21,717 nt of DNA from SpSt-398 sp033762195 (GTDB taxonomy: Bacteria; Bacteroidota; Bacteroidia; Chitinophagales; Chitinophagaceae): positions 1 through 21,717 of the forward strand of contig JANRLV010000105.1 in assembly GCA_033762195.1 (NCBI GenBank). Reading direction: 5' to 3'. Positions 1 through 7,087 of the stretch are shown piece after piece. The translations under genes and the position numbers were made by a program. The first letter of the stretch is position 1. Every line of letters begins with the position of its first letter. The notes under the pieces were generated by a model that had not been told where the DNA came from, searched no databases, and saw only the letters and a program-made list of their open reading frames with translations.

Positions 1-392
1 AGTTTCAGCGCCTCGGCCTCAATTCCGGTGGTATGAGACAAACAATGACGGAGCGTAATGTAGTTTTTAAAATATTTTCCAAATTCAGGGACATAATTCA
101 CCACGGGTTCATCCAGGTTAACCTTTCCTTCATCTACAAACATCATCACCAGCGCTGCCGTAAGCCACTGACTCGAAGCTGCAACAGGGGCCTGTACATT
201 GCTTCGGAATTGTGGATTGGTTTGCTTGCGGTATACAACGGTATCATCCTTCTTCCAGAGCATAACATTAAAATCCTTGCCCAGTTTTTCCTTGTTGGAT
301 TCTAAATAATCATCCAGGTCCGTAAAGTTTGTTTGGGCGTAGGAGTTAGAAAGCAGGGATAAAGAAAGCAATAGAAGAAGCGTGGTTCTCAT
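1..392 (-). CDS. Serine hydrolase (class C beta-lactamase fold), 5' part only, degenerate active site
   Basis: This is the N-terminal 130 or so residues of a gene that runs off the left edge. It opens with a signal peptide (a run of Leu/Ser ending SNSYAQ, cleavage near residue 20), so the product should be exported. The following sequence matches the secreted beta-lactamase-related serine hydrolases: a segment reading WLTAALVM followed by MFVDEGKVNLDEPV, then ITLRHCLSHTTGI near residues 112-124. In this family the nucleophile lies in an SxxK motif just before WLTAA. Here the positions are A72-S73-S74-Q75, so both the expected Ser and the expected Lys are replaced. Family membership is clear; catalysis is doubtful. 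The start was chosen because it is the first ATG and gives a clean signal peptide. The C-terminal motifs (YxN, HxG) lie outside the window. Confidence 0.8.
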   Translation of the reverse strand, partial: MRTTLLLLLSLSLLSNSYAQTNFTDLDDYLESNKEKLGKDFNVMLWKKDDTVVYRKQTNPQFRSNVQAPVAASSQWLTAALVMMFVDEGKVNLDEPVVNYVPEFGKYFKNYITLRHCLSHTTGIEAEALK

Positions 393-418
393 GGTACTTT
401 TTCTTTACAATTTACGGA

Positions 419-512
419 TTTCCTTGGTGTTCTTTGTGCACCCTTTGTGTCTTTCGTGGCTGGCGTAGGAGGACACGAAGGACACAAAGGATGCACAAAG
501 TACACCAAGAAA
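419..512. repeat. Long imperfect inverted repeat built of CTTTGTG-like words
   Basis: The left arm (about 420-458) and right arm (about 473-511) are reverse complements over about 39 bases with roughly four mismatches, separated by about 14 bases. Each arm is itself made of roughly 10-base variations on CTTTGTG. It fills the gap between the metZ stop codon and the serine-hydrolase start, both genes being on the minus strand. It could fold as a hairpin downstream of metZ (possible terminator or 3' stabiliser), but neither arm is followed by a clear U-tract. Confidence 0.8.
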
Positions 513-1688
513 TCAGGCGGAGGCTGTCAGGGCTTGTTCGATGTCTTCCCGGATATCGTCAATATGCTCCAGGCCAACAGAAATGCGGATAAGCCCCGGG
601 GTGATGCCAACAGACAACCTTTCCTCCTCTGATAATTTGGAATGGGTGGTGGAAGATGGGTGTGAAGCAATACTCCGGCTGTCACCCAGGTTTGAAGTCC
701 GGCTTAACATTTTCAGGGCATCCAGAAAACGACGACCTCTTTCCAGTCCGCCTTTGAGTTCAAAGCAAACGATTCCACCTCCGCCACTCATTTGTTTTTT
801 GGCAATATCGTGTTGGGGGTGCGATGGGAGAAAAGGATATTTAACCTGGACCAGGTGTGGATTGTTTTGCAAGGCGGTTGCCAGTTGAAGCGCGTTTTGA
901 CAATGTCTCTCCATTCGAAGCGACAGTGTTTCTAAACTCTTGGTTAATACCCAGGCATTAAAAGGAGAAAGTGAAGGCCCGGTATTTCTTAAAAACAAAT
1001 AGATCTCCCGCACCAATGGGGCTTTACCGGCAATCACTCCGCCTACCACACGACCCTGTCCGTCCATCCATTTGGTAGCAGAATGAATCACAATATCAGC
1101 CCCCCATTCCATCGGCCGCTGTAGCACCGGGGTGGCAAAGCAATTGTCGACGACCAACAGGATATTATGTTTTTTCGCCAGTTGCGCCAGTGATTCCATG
1201 TCAATGATATCCAGTCCGGGATTGGAAGGGGTCTCAACATAGATCATCCGGGTATTGGACCGGATCAATCCTTCGATCGTTTCGGGTTTGTTGATATCAA
1301 AATAGTCAAATTCGATCTTCCAGCGGCCCATGTATTTGGTTAAAATGGTATGGGTACTTCCAAACACGGAACCCGAGGAAAGGATATGGTCCCCGCTTTG
1401 CAAAAAGGTCATGAAAGTGCCAAACACAGCTGCCATTCCGGTTGCTGTGGCGAGACCCGCCTCGGCCTTTTCCATCATGGCCACTTTGTAAGCAAATTCA
1501 TCCACGGTCGGGTTGCTGAACCGGGAATAGATATTGTGGTCATTTTCTTCCGCGAACGCCGCCCGCATATCTTCTGCACTATCAAATACAAAACTGGACG
1601 TGAGAAACAAGGGGGTCGAATGTTCGTTCTCCCAGGTGCGTGGGGTCTGTATACGAATGGCCTCGGTTTCGGGGTGATAATTACTCAT
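513..1688 (-). CDS. metZ: O-succinylhomoserine sulfhydrylase (trans-sulfuration family PLP enzyme)
   Basis: This 391-residue enzyme of the Cys/Met-metabolism PLP family most likely makes homocysteine from O-succinyl- (or O-acetyl-) homoserine and sulfide, in cytosolic methionine biosynthesis. The family landmarks are in order: YSRFSNPT (Y54, R56; PLP phosphate contacts from the partner subunit), TGMAAVF near 83-89, D181 in VDNCFATP, and the PLP lysine K206 in SATKWMDGQGR. The DGQGR-GGVI stretch, SLSPFNAW, the SHPQH segment and the C-terminal SHPSSTTH and VGLEHIDD are what I recall of the MetZ subgroup rather than MetB or MetC. Length is normal. It stands alone, divergent from clpB across 207 bases. 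Acyl-donor preference (succinyl or acetyl) cannot be read from the sequence, and cystathionine gamma-synthase activity is not excluded. Confidence 0.86.
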   Translation of the reverse strand: MSNYHPETEAIRIQTPRTWENEHSTPLFLTSSFVFDSAEDMRAAFAEENDHNIYSRFSNPTVDEFAYKVAMMEKAEAGLATATGMAAVFGTFMTFLQSGDHILSSGSVFGSTHTILTKYMGRWKIEFDYFDINKPETIEGLIRSNTRMIYVETPSNPGLDIIDMESLAQLAKKHNILLVVDNCFATPVLQRPMEWGADIVIHSATKWMDGQGRVVGGVIAGKAPLVREIYLFLRNTGPSLSPFNAWVLTKSLETLSLRMERHCQNALQLATALQNNPHLVQVKYPFLPSHPQHDIAKKQMSGGGGIVCFELKGGLERGRRFLDALKMLSRTSNLGDSRSIASHPSSTTHSKLSEEERLSVGITPGLIRISVGLEHIDDIREDIEQALTASA

Positions 1689-1711
1689 ACGTTTAAAAAA
1701 ATGCTGGAGGA

Positions 1712-1719
1712 CAAAGTTA
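1712..1719 (-). promoter_or_regulatory. Candidate Bacteroidota -7 promoter element for metZ
   Basis: Read on the minus strand this is TAACTTTG, an exact match to TAnnTTTG, ending 23 bases before the metZ ATG. The -33 side is weak: TTTC rather than TTTG about 18 bases upstream. Position and motif support it, but there is no expression evidence. Confidence 0.4.
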
Positions 1720-1843
1720 TTGTATAATGTTCATTCTGAAATAATTGCAGGAAATCCGCCACCAACCTGCTTTTCAGGCAGAAATGCCGGAGCTTTAATG
1801 ACAAATTTGGTAAAAAAACAAGCTTGGACAACTATTTGAAAGG

Positions 1844-1879
1844 GTTCTGTGGAATCCGTGAGATCCGTCTGATTCGTGT
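1844..1879 (+). repeat. Four imperfect 9-base tandem units before clpB
   Basis: Four consecutive 9-mers (GTTCTGTGG, AATCCGTGA, GATCCGTCT, GATTCGTGT) form a tandem built on the word ATCCGTG. The array ends 16 bases before the clpB start codon, so it would lie in the mRNA leader. No inverted partner copy is visible nearby, unlike the other word repeats in the window. Confidence 0.65.
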
Positions 1880-1895
1880 AACCTAATTTAATCGT

Positions 1896-4505
1896 ATGAA
1901 CCTCTCCAATTTTACCATAAAAGCAGCGGAGGCCATCCAGTCGGCCCAGCAACTTGCGTTCAATGAAGGAAACCCTAACATTGAGACCGAGCATTTACTC
2001 AAAGCCTTGTTGGAGCAACAGGATTCCCCGGTGGAGTATCTGTTAAAGAAAAACAATGTGACCCTGAACCTGGTAGAAAGCAAGCTGGATGAAGCGATTC
2101 AGAAACTGCCCAAGGTGCAGAGTGGGGAACCTGCCCAATCCATCAGCCGCGACGCGAATAGCGTGGTGCTTCGGGCAGGTGCCGCCCTTAAATCCTATGG
2201 TGATGAATTTGTGACGCCTGAGCACTTGTTGCTGGCCATTGTACAAGGCAATGATGCCACGGCCAAATTACTCAAGGATGCAGGTCTTACTGAAAAGGGA
2301 TTGACCGCGGCCATCAAGGAATTGCGGAAAGGGGAGACCGTGACCTCCCAAACCCAATCGCAACAATACAACGCGTTAAACAAATACGCCAAAAATCTGA
2401 ATGAGATGGCGCGGCAGGGAAAACTCGATCCCGTCATCGGTCGTGATGAAGAGATACGCCGTACCCTGCATATTCTATCCCGTCGTAGTAAGAACAACCC
2501 CATACTGGTCGGGGAACCCGGCGTAGGTAAGACTGCCATTGCCGAAGGGCTTGCCATGCGGGTCGTAAATGGAGATGTGCCTGAGAACCTGCGGTCCAAG
2601 GTGATTTATGCATTGGATATGGGGCAACTGATCGCCGGGGCGAAATACAAGGGTGAATTTGAGGAAAGGTTAAAGGCAGTGATCAAGGAAGTTTCGACCA
2701 GTGAAGGGGAAATCATTCTCTTTATTGATGAGATACACACGCTGGTAGGGGCCGGTGGGGGAGAAGGCGCCATGGATGCAGCCAATATTCTCAAACCAGC
2801 CCTTGCCCGTGGTGAACTGCGTGCCATTGGTGCTACCACCCTGAACGAGTATCAAAAATATTTTGAAAAAGACAAAGCCCTGGAAAGAAGGTTTCAGAAA
2901 GTACTGATCGATGAACCGTCGGTGGAAGATGCGATCTCCATCCTGCGTGGTTTGAAAGACCGCTACGAAACCCATCACCATGTGCGGATCAAAGATGAGG
3001 CCATCATCGCCGCGGTAGAATTATCACAACGCTATATCACCGATCGTTTCCTGCCCGATAAGGCCATCGACCTTATCGATGAAAGCGCCGCCAAACTGCG
3101 ACTGGAAATGAACAGTATGCCAGAGGAACTCGATAAACTCGAAAGGCAGATCCGGCAACTGGAGATCGAACGAGAGGCCATCAAACGGGAGAATGATGAA
3201 GAACAATTGAGGGAACTTAATACCGAAATCGCCAACCTGAGTGTGGAGCGGGATACCTTTAAAGCCAAATGGAAAGAGGAAAAAGAGATCGTGGAGAAAG
3301 TGCAGAATGCCAAGGCAGAAATTGAACAATTGAAATTAAGTGCGGAACAGGCGGAAAGAAACGGAGACTACGGTAAAGTAGCAGAGATACGGTATGGAAA
3401 GATCAAGGAACAGGAACAAAAGATCGAGGACCTCACCGTTCAACTTTCCGGGTTGAGTGAAAAACGGTTATTGAAAGAAGAAGTAGATGCAGAGGATATC
3501 GCTGAGAATGTGGCCAAAGCCACCGGCATTCCGGTAAGCCGGATGATGCAGAGTGAAAAGGAAAAGTTGTTGAACCTCGAAGACCATCTCCACCAGCGTG
3601 TCATAGGGCAGGAGGAAGCCATTACGGCAGTAGCCGATGCGATACGCCGTAGCAGGGCGGGTCTGCAGGATCCCCGTAAACCGATCGGTTCATTTATTTT
3701 CCTGGGAACAACCGGGGTTGGTAAAACTGAATTGGCTAAGGCCCTTGCTGAATATCTGTTTGATGATGAAAGCATGATGACCCGGATCGATATGAGTGAG
3801 TACCAGGAAAAACATACGGTGTCCAGACTGGTGGGGGCCCCTCCCGGTTATGTGGGTTATGAGGAAGGAGGTCAATTGACCGAAGCGGTCCGTCGTAAAC
3901 CCTATAGTGTAGTGTTACTGGATGAAATTGAAAAGGCTCATCCGGATGTTTGGAATGTGATGCTCCAGGTATTGGATGATGGAAGACTAACGGACAACAA
4001 AGGCCGTGTGGTCAATTTCAGAAATACCATCATTATCATGACCAGCAATCTGGGAAGCCATATCATTCAGGAGAATTTTGAGAAGGTGAATGAGGCCAAC
4101 AAGGAGGATGTTGTAGAAAAAACGCGGGTGGAAGTAATGAGTTTGTTACGCCAAACCATTCGCCCTGAGTTCCTCAACCGGGTGGATGAAATCATTCTGT
4201 TCCAGCCTTTGTTGCGTAATGAGATAAAGGGCATCATACATATCCAGCTCAATAACCTGAAAAAACTGGTAGCCGAAACCGGGATCGAACTGGTCTTTAC
4301 AGATTATGCGATCGATTTTCTGGCAGAGCAGGGATTTGATCCACAGTTTGGGGCAAGACCACTAAAAAGGTTGATCCAAAAAGAGATCGTAAACCAACTG
4401 AGCAGGAAAATACTGGCTGGGGAAATAGACCGATCCAGGCCTGTTTTGGTGGATGTATTTGATGGAGTAGTGGTATTTCGCAATGAAGCTCCGGAGAAAG
4501 TTTAG
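1896..4505 (+). CDS. clpB: ATP-dependent protein disaggregase ClpB
   Basis: This full-length 869-residue Hsp100 chaperone solubilises aggregated proteins together with DnaK in the cytosol. The N domain occupies about 1-145. NBD1 has Walker A GEPGVGKT (206-213), Walker B ILFIDE (274-279) and the Tyr pore loop AKYKGEFEERL around Y251. A long charged, heptad-rich middle domain (about 400-530) is the coiled-coil M domain that distinguishes ClpB from ClpA and ClpC. NBD2 has Walker A GTTGVGKT (604-611), pore loop PPGYVGYEEGG near 651 and Walker B VVLLDE (672-677). The C-terminal part includes FLNRVDEI and GARPLKRLIQ. No motif is missing. No CIRCE-like operator was seen in the 207-base upstream gap, which instead holds a 9-base tandem word repeat. 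Confidence 0.97.
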   Translation: MNLSNFTIKAAEAIQSAQQLAFNEGNPNIETEHLLKALLEQQDSPVEYLLKKNNVTLNLVESKLDEAIQKLPKVQSGEPAQSISRDANSVVLRAGAALKSYGDEFVTPEHLLLAIVQGNDATAKLLKDAGLTEKGLTAAIKELRKGETVTSQTQSQQYNALNKYAKNLNEMARQGKLDPVIGRDEEIRRTLHILSRRSKNNPILVGEPGVGKTAIAEGLAMRVVNGDVPENLRSKVIYALDMGQLIAGAKYKGEFEERLKAVIKEVSTSEGEIILFIDEIHTLVGAGGGEGAMDAANILKPALARGELRAIGATTLNEYQKYFEKDKALERRFQKVLIDEPSVEDAISILRGLKDRYETHHHVRIKDEAIIAAVELSQRYITDRFLPDKAIDLIDESAAKLRLEMNSMPEELDKLERQIRQLEIEREAIKRENDEEQLRELNTEIANLSVERDTFKAKWKEEKEIVEKVQNAKAEIEQLKLSAEQAERNGDYGKVAEIRYGKIKEQEQKIEDLTVQLSGLSEKRLLKEEVDAEDIAENVAKATGIPVSRMMQSEKEKLLNLEDHLHQRVIGQEEAITAVADAIRRSRAGLQDPRKPIGSFIFLGTTGVGKTELAKALAEYLFDDESMMTRIDMSEYQEKHTVSRLVGAPPGYVGYEEGGQLTEAVRRKPYSVVLLDEIEKAHPDVWNVMLQVLDDGRLTDNKGRVVNFRNTIIIMTSNLGSHIIQENFEKVNEANKEDVVEKTRVEVMSLLRQTIRPEFLNRVDEIILFQPLLRNEIKGIIHIQLNNLKKLVAETGIELVFTDYAIDFLAEQGFDPQFGARPLKRLIQKEIVNQLSRKILAGEIDRSRPVLVDVFDGVVVFRNEAPEKV

Positions 4506-4540
4506 TATTAGCTTTCAACACATACCCTTGAGGTATTCTG

Positions 4541-4849
4541 CTAGGCTGCTTTTGGATGTATAGCCTTTATGGAGTTTATGGAATTTCTTTTAGCAATCGC
4601 TTCCTCCTCCAGGTCAAAGTCATCCTGAAGACCAAGCCAGAATTTTGCAGAGTTGCCAAAGTATTTGCTAAGCCGCAAGGCAGTGTCGGCTGTTATCCTT
4701 CGATTTCCCTTTAAAATTTCGGAGACCCTTGTTTGAGGAATACCTATGTCTTTGGCTAATCGGTAAGCAGAAATTTCAAACGGAATCAGAAACTCCTCCA
4801 TTAAGACCTCGCCGGGGTGTATGTTCTTTAACTTTGCCATAGTGCTCAT
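4541..4849 (-). CDS. higA: HigA-family antitoxin (XRE helix-turn-helix)
   Basis: This 102-residue DNA-binding antitoxin is the second gene of a toxin-first pair. The family signature IHPGEVLMEEFL lies at about 10-21, followed by the helix-turn-helix segment AYRLAKDIGIPQTRVSEILKG (about 28-48), then RITADTALRLSKYFG and FWLGLQDDFDL, typical of HigA. Its ATG follows the higB TAA directly (TAA|ATG), indicating translational coupling. A second ATG three codons in gives a product starting MAKLKNIHPGE, which also fits the family. HigA is known to neutralise HigB and to repress the operon; the palindrome upstream of higB is the likely target. It converges with clpB across 35 bases that hold only a weak 5-bp hairpin (4522-4536). 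Confidence 0.92.
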   Translation of the reverse strand: MSTMAKLKNIHPGEVLMEEFLIPFEISAYRLAKDIGIPQTRVSEILKGNRRITADTALRLSKYFGNSAKFWLGLQDDFDLEEEAIAKRNSINSIKAIHPKAA

Positions 4850-5131
4850 TTAATGGTAATCAATAATTTCAACCTCTGATGCATTTCCCGCTGACCATTT
4901 AAAAATAATTCTCCACTGGTCATTAATGCGTATACTATAGAAAAACTTAAGATTTCCACTCAGTTTCTCCAGTCTATTCGCTGGCGGTATTTTCAAGTCG
5001 GTTAAGTCAACGGCATTATTGATCATTCTTAGTTTTCTACGTCCTATTTCTTGAATTTGAATAGGCCATTTTTTTACCCTAATCCCTATCCAGATATTTT
5101 CGGTCTCTTTATCACCAAAAGAAATAATCAT
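4850..5131 (-). CDS. higB: HigB-family toxin (RelE/ParE fold mRNA interferase)
   Basis: This complete 93-residue toxin has the HigB/GraT layout: an N-terminal strand MIISFGDKETENIW, a basic helix EIGRRKLRMINNA (about 38-50), a loop with DLKIPPANRLEKLSG, then strands FYSIRINDQWRIIFKW and the characteristic ending EIIDYH. Known members bind the ribosome and cut mRNA in the A site; arrest of growth is held off by the neighbouring HigA. Length and C-terminus are intact, so the toxin looks functional. Its DNA is visibly richer in A/T than clpB and metZ, which suits a mobile module inserted between housekeeping genes. Expression is probably autoregulated through the nested palindrome overlapping the promoter just upstream. 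Confidence 0.92.
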   Translation of the reverse strand: MIISFGDKETENIWIGIRVKKWPIQIQEIGRRKLRMINNAVDLTDLKIPPANRLEKLSGNLKFFYSIRINDQWRIIFKWSAGNASEVEIIDYH

Positions 5132-5168
5132 ACTTACGGATTACGTTACTAACGTCAAAGGTAAGTAT
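5130..5168. promoter_or_regulatory. Nested palindromic operator of higBA
   Basis: Two palindromes share one centre, base 5149. The inner one is ACGTTA-C-TAACGT (5143-5155), perfect over six base pairs. The outer arms are 5130-5137 (ATACTTAC) and 5161-5168 (GTAAGTAT), perfect over eight base pairs. The site touches the higB start codon and encloses the -7 element. HigA-type antitoxins bind such dyads, so an autoregulatory operator is the natural reading. Confidence 0.7.
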
Positions 5169-5190
5169 TTTATTTGAAAAACCAACAAAA
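5156..5190 (-). promoter_or_regulatory. Candidate promoter of higBA
   Basis: On the minus strand TACCTTTG (5156-5163) matches TAnnTTTG exactly. A TTTTGTTGG stretch (5182-5190) supplies a -33 TTG at about 19-22 bases spacing. The -7 box lies between the inner and outer operator arms, so a bound repressor would block it. Confidence 0.6.
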
Positions 5191-5222
5191 CTTAATTCTG
5201 ATCTAAGAACCCAGTTGGGGCT

Positions 5223-6554
5223 TCAAATTTCTTGTGTCAATGCCTTTTCCAGTATATCCACAGCTTCCTGTAATTCAGACTCCTTGATTGTTAAAGGAGG
5301 CACCCATTGTAACACATTCCCTTGTGAGACCTTAAAGCTTAGTCCTTTTTCCAGACAACGGTACATGACACGCGAAGCCAGTTCTGTGTCTCTTTCCTTT
5401 GTGACCGGATCCTTTACCAATTCGATCCCCCAGAGTAATCCTATTCCCCTTATATCTCCAATGACCGGATACTTCTCTTTTAAAGCAGATAGCTTTTTAT
5501 TCAAGAATGCTTCACAGGACTTTGCCTGATCAAGTAGTGCATGCTGATCGATAAATTCCAGCATGGCCAGACCTGCTGCCGCTCCCAAGGGATTTTTTTC
5601 AAAAGTGTAATGTCCAAGGGAAACTTCTTCGGCGATATTGTATTCCTCGCGCGCAATGATCCCGGCCATGGGGATGATTCCAGCGCCAAGACCTTTCCCC
5701 AGACAAAGAATATCCGGTTCAATGCCATAATGCTCAAAGGCGAACATTTTTCCTGTACGGCCAAAAGCAATTGGGATCTCATCGAGTATCAGCAATACCT
5801 TATATTCATCGCAAAGCGCACGGATACTTTTCCAATAGGAGTAGGATGGGATCTGAACATCCGTGTTGCGAATGGTTTCTGCCATAAAGGCCCCCACCTG
5901 CTTGTTTTCCTTCAATACTTTTTCAAAAGCAGCCAGGGAATTTGCTTCACCCGCTTCGGGTGACCGATAGTTATCAGGTCCCGGGATATTGATGGTATCC
6001 GTAAATTCACCCATGTATTTTTTAAATTGATCTTCTCCGCCGGCGGCGATCGCATCCAATGACGCACCATGAAAGGAATCCACATACGACACGACTTTCG
6101 TTTTACCAGTGATTACCCGCGCTAATTTCAACGCCATACCGATGGCGCTGGTACCCCCCGGGCAAAACAAAACCCGGGATAGACCAGAGGGCATTAATCC
6201 CACCAACTTCTTCGCCAGTTCAATGATCGGTTGGTTGGTATATCGCCGGGGGCAAAAAGGCAAATGATCCAACTGGGCTTTTACTTTTTCAATGACATAG
6301 GGGTTTCGATGTCCAACCTGATGGACATTATTCCCATGAAAATCCATGTATTTCTTTCCCTGAATATCGGTGATGTATATTCCTTCGGCCGATTCGATCA
6401 CATTCAGACAGGGAGTGGAAAGGGATTGGTGAAGGAAATAGCGGGCATCGGATTGGAGCAGGTCATTTGTCTCTTTCTCCAATCCAGCCTGCCAGGCAAT
6501 CCGGAAGGGGGAGAGGTTTACATCACCTTCTGTGAGCAAGGGCGTTTTGTCCAT
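5223..6554 (-). CDS. Class III PLP-dependent aminotransferase-fold enzyme, possibly a (R)-1-hydroxy-2-aminoethylphosphonate ammonia-lyase (PbfA type)
   Basis: This 443-residue cytosolic enzyme belongs to the class III (ornithine/GABA aminotransferase) fold. Landmarks are PGGTSA (132-137, phosphate grip), SFHGASLDA (160-168), D258 in LLILDE (pairs with the PLP pyridine nitrogen), and the PLP lysine K287 in CLGKGLGAG, followed by HYTFEKNPLGAAAG. The N-terminal GDVNLSP-R-AWQ and the stretches GNNVHQVG and PFCPRRYTNQP resemble the group that includes PbfA, which releases ammonia from hydroxylated aminoethylphosphonate. This is from memory of family sequences, not a search. No phosphonate-transport or phnX/phnA-like partners occur in the window, so substrate remains open. 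It is divergent from the VOC gene (146-base gap) and precedes higBA on the same strand. Confidence 0.75.
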   Translation of the reverse strand: MDKTPLLTEGDVNLSPFRIAWQAGLEKETNDLLQSDARYFLHQSLSTPCLNVIESAEGIYITDIQGKKYMDFHGNNVHQVGHRNPYVIEKVKAQLDHLPFCPRRYTNQPIIELAKKLVGLMPSGLSRVLFCPGGTSAIGMALKLARVITGKTKVVSYVDSFHGASLDAIAAGGEDQFKKYMGEFTDTINIPGPDNYRSPEAGEANSLAAFEKVLKENKQVGAFMAETIRNTDVQIPSYSYWKSIRALCDEYKVLLILDEIPIAFGRTGKMFAFEHYGIEPDILCLGKGLGAGIIPMAGIIAREEYNIAEEVSLGHYTFEKNPLGAAAGLAMLEFIDQHALLDQAKSCEAFLNKKLSALKEKYPVIGDIRGIGLLWGIELVKDPVTKERDTELASRVMYRCLEKGLSFKVSQGNVLQWVPPLTIKESELQEAVDILEKALTQEI

Positions 6555-6700
6555 AAAAAAATTTCAGGTTGGTTCGACGAAGGTGGGAAATTGACCGGGA
6601 TATTAAGGTTATGTTTTCTTTACGGGAACATTTTGTTATCAGTGTTTCCATCAATGGAAAGGAGTCGAAGGCAGCTTAAATTGCAGCAAAACGAAATTTT

Positions 6701-7084
6701 ATGGACGCCACTACCAACAGCCTCAACTGGTTTGAGATTCCGGTTACCGATATGGGCCGGGCCCGCCATTTTTACCAGGTTATCTTTAGCATGCATATGG
6801 ATTTAGGCAATATTATGGATATGCAAATGGCCTATTTTCCAGGCGAAGCCGGAAGTGGGAAAGCTTCTGGAGCCCTAGTTCAAAGTGCCTACCATACCCC
6901 CAGCCAGGAAGGAACGCTTGTTTACTTAAATGCCAATCCGGTTATGGATCCCGTGCTGGAGAAAATAGAACCGATGGGTGGAAAGATCAGCATGCCCAAA
7001 ACGGCCATCAGTGAGGAGATCGGTTTTATGGCCATGTTCATTGACACAGAAGGGAACCGGGTTGCCCTCCATTCAAAAGGATAG
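6701..7084 (+). CDS. VOC-superfamily (glyoxalase/bleomycin-resistance fold) small protein
   Basis: This 127-residue protein has the vicinal-oxygen-chelate layout of two beta-alpha-beta-beta-beta modules: an opening NWFEIPVTDMGRARHFYQ (about 8-25) and a closing MAMFIDTEGNRVALHS. Proteins of this size are often metal-dependent lyases, isomerases or small-molecule binders, but the substrate cannot be inferred here. It carries no signal peptide. The start codon ATG is preceded by an A-rich stretch. Its stop codon lies three bases from the stop of the pyruvate-kinase gene on the other strand, so the two transcripts must overlap at their 3' ends unless terminated inside the coding regions. Confidence 0.85.
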   Translation: MDATTNSLNWFEIPVTDMGRARHFYQVIFSMHMDLGNIMDMQMAYFPGEAGSGKASGALVQSAYHTPSQEGTLVYLNANPVMDPVLEKIEPMGGKISMPKTAISEEIGFMAMFIDTEGNRVALHSKG

Positions 7085-7087
7085 GGG

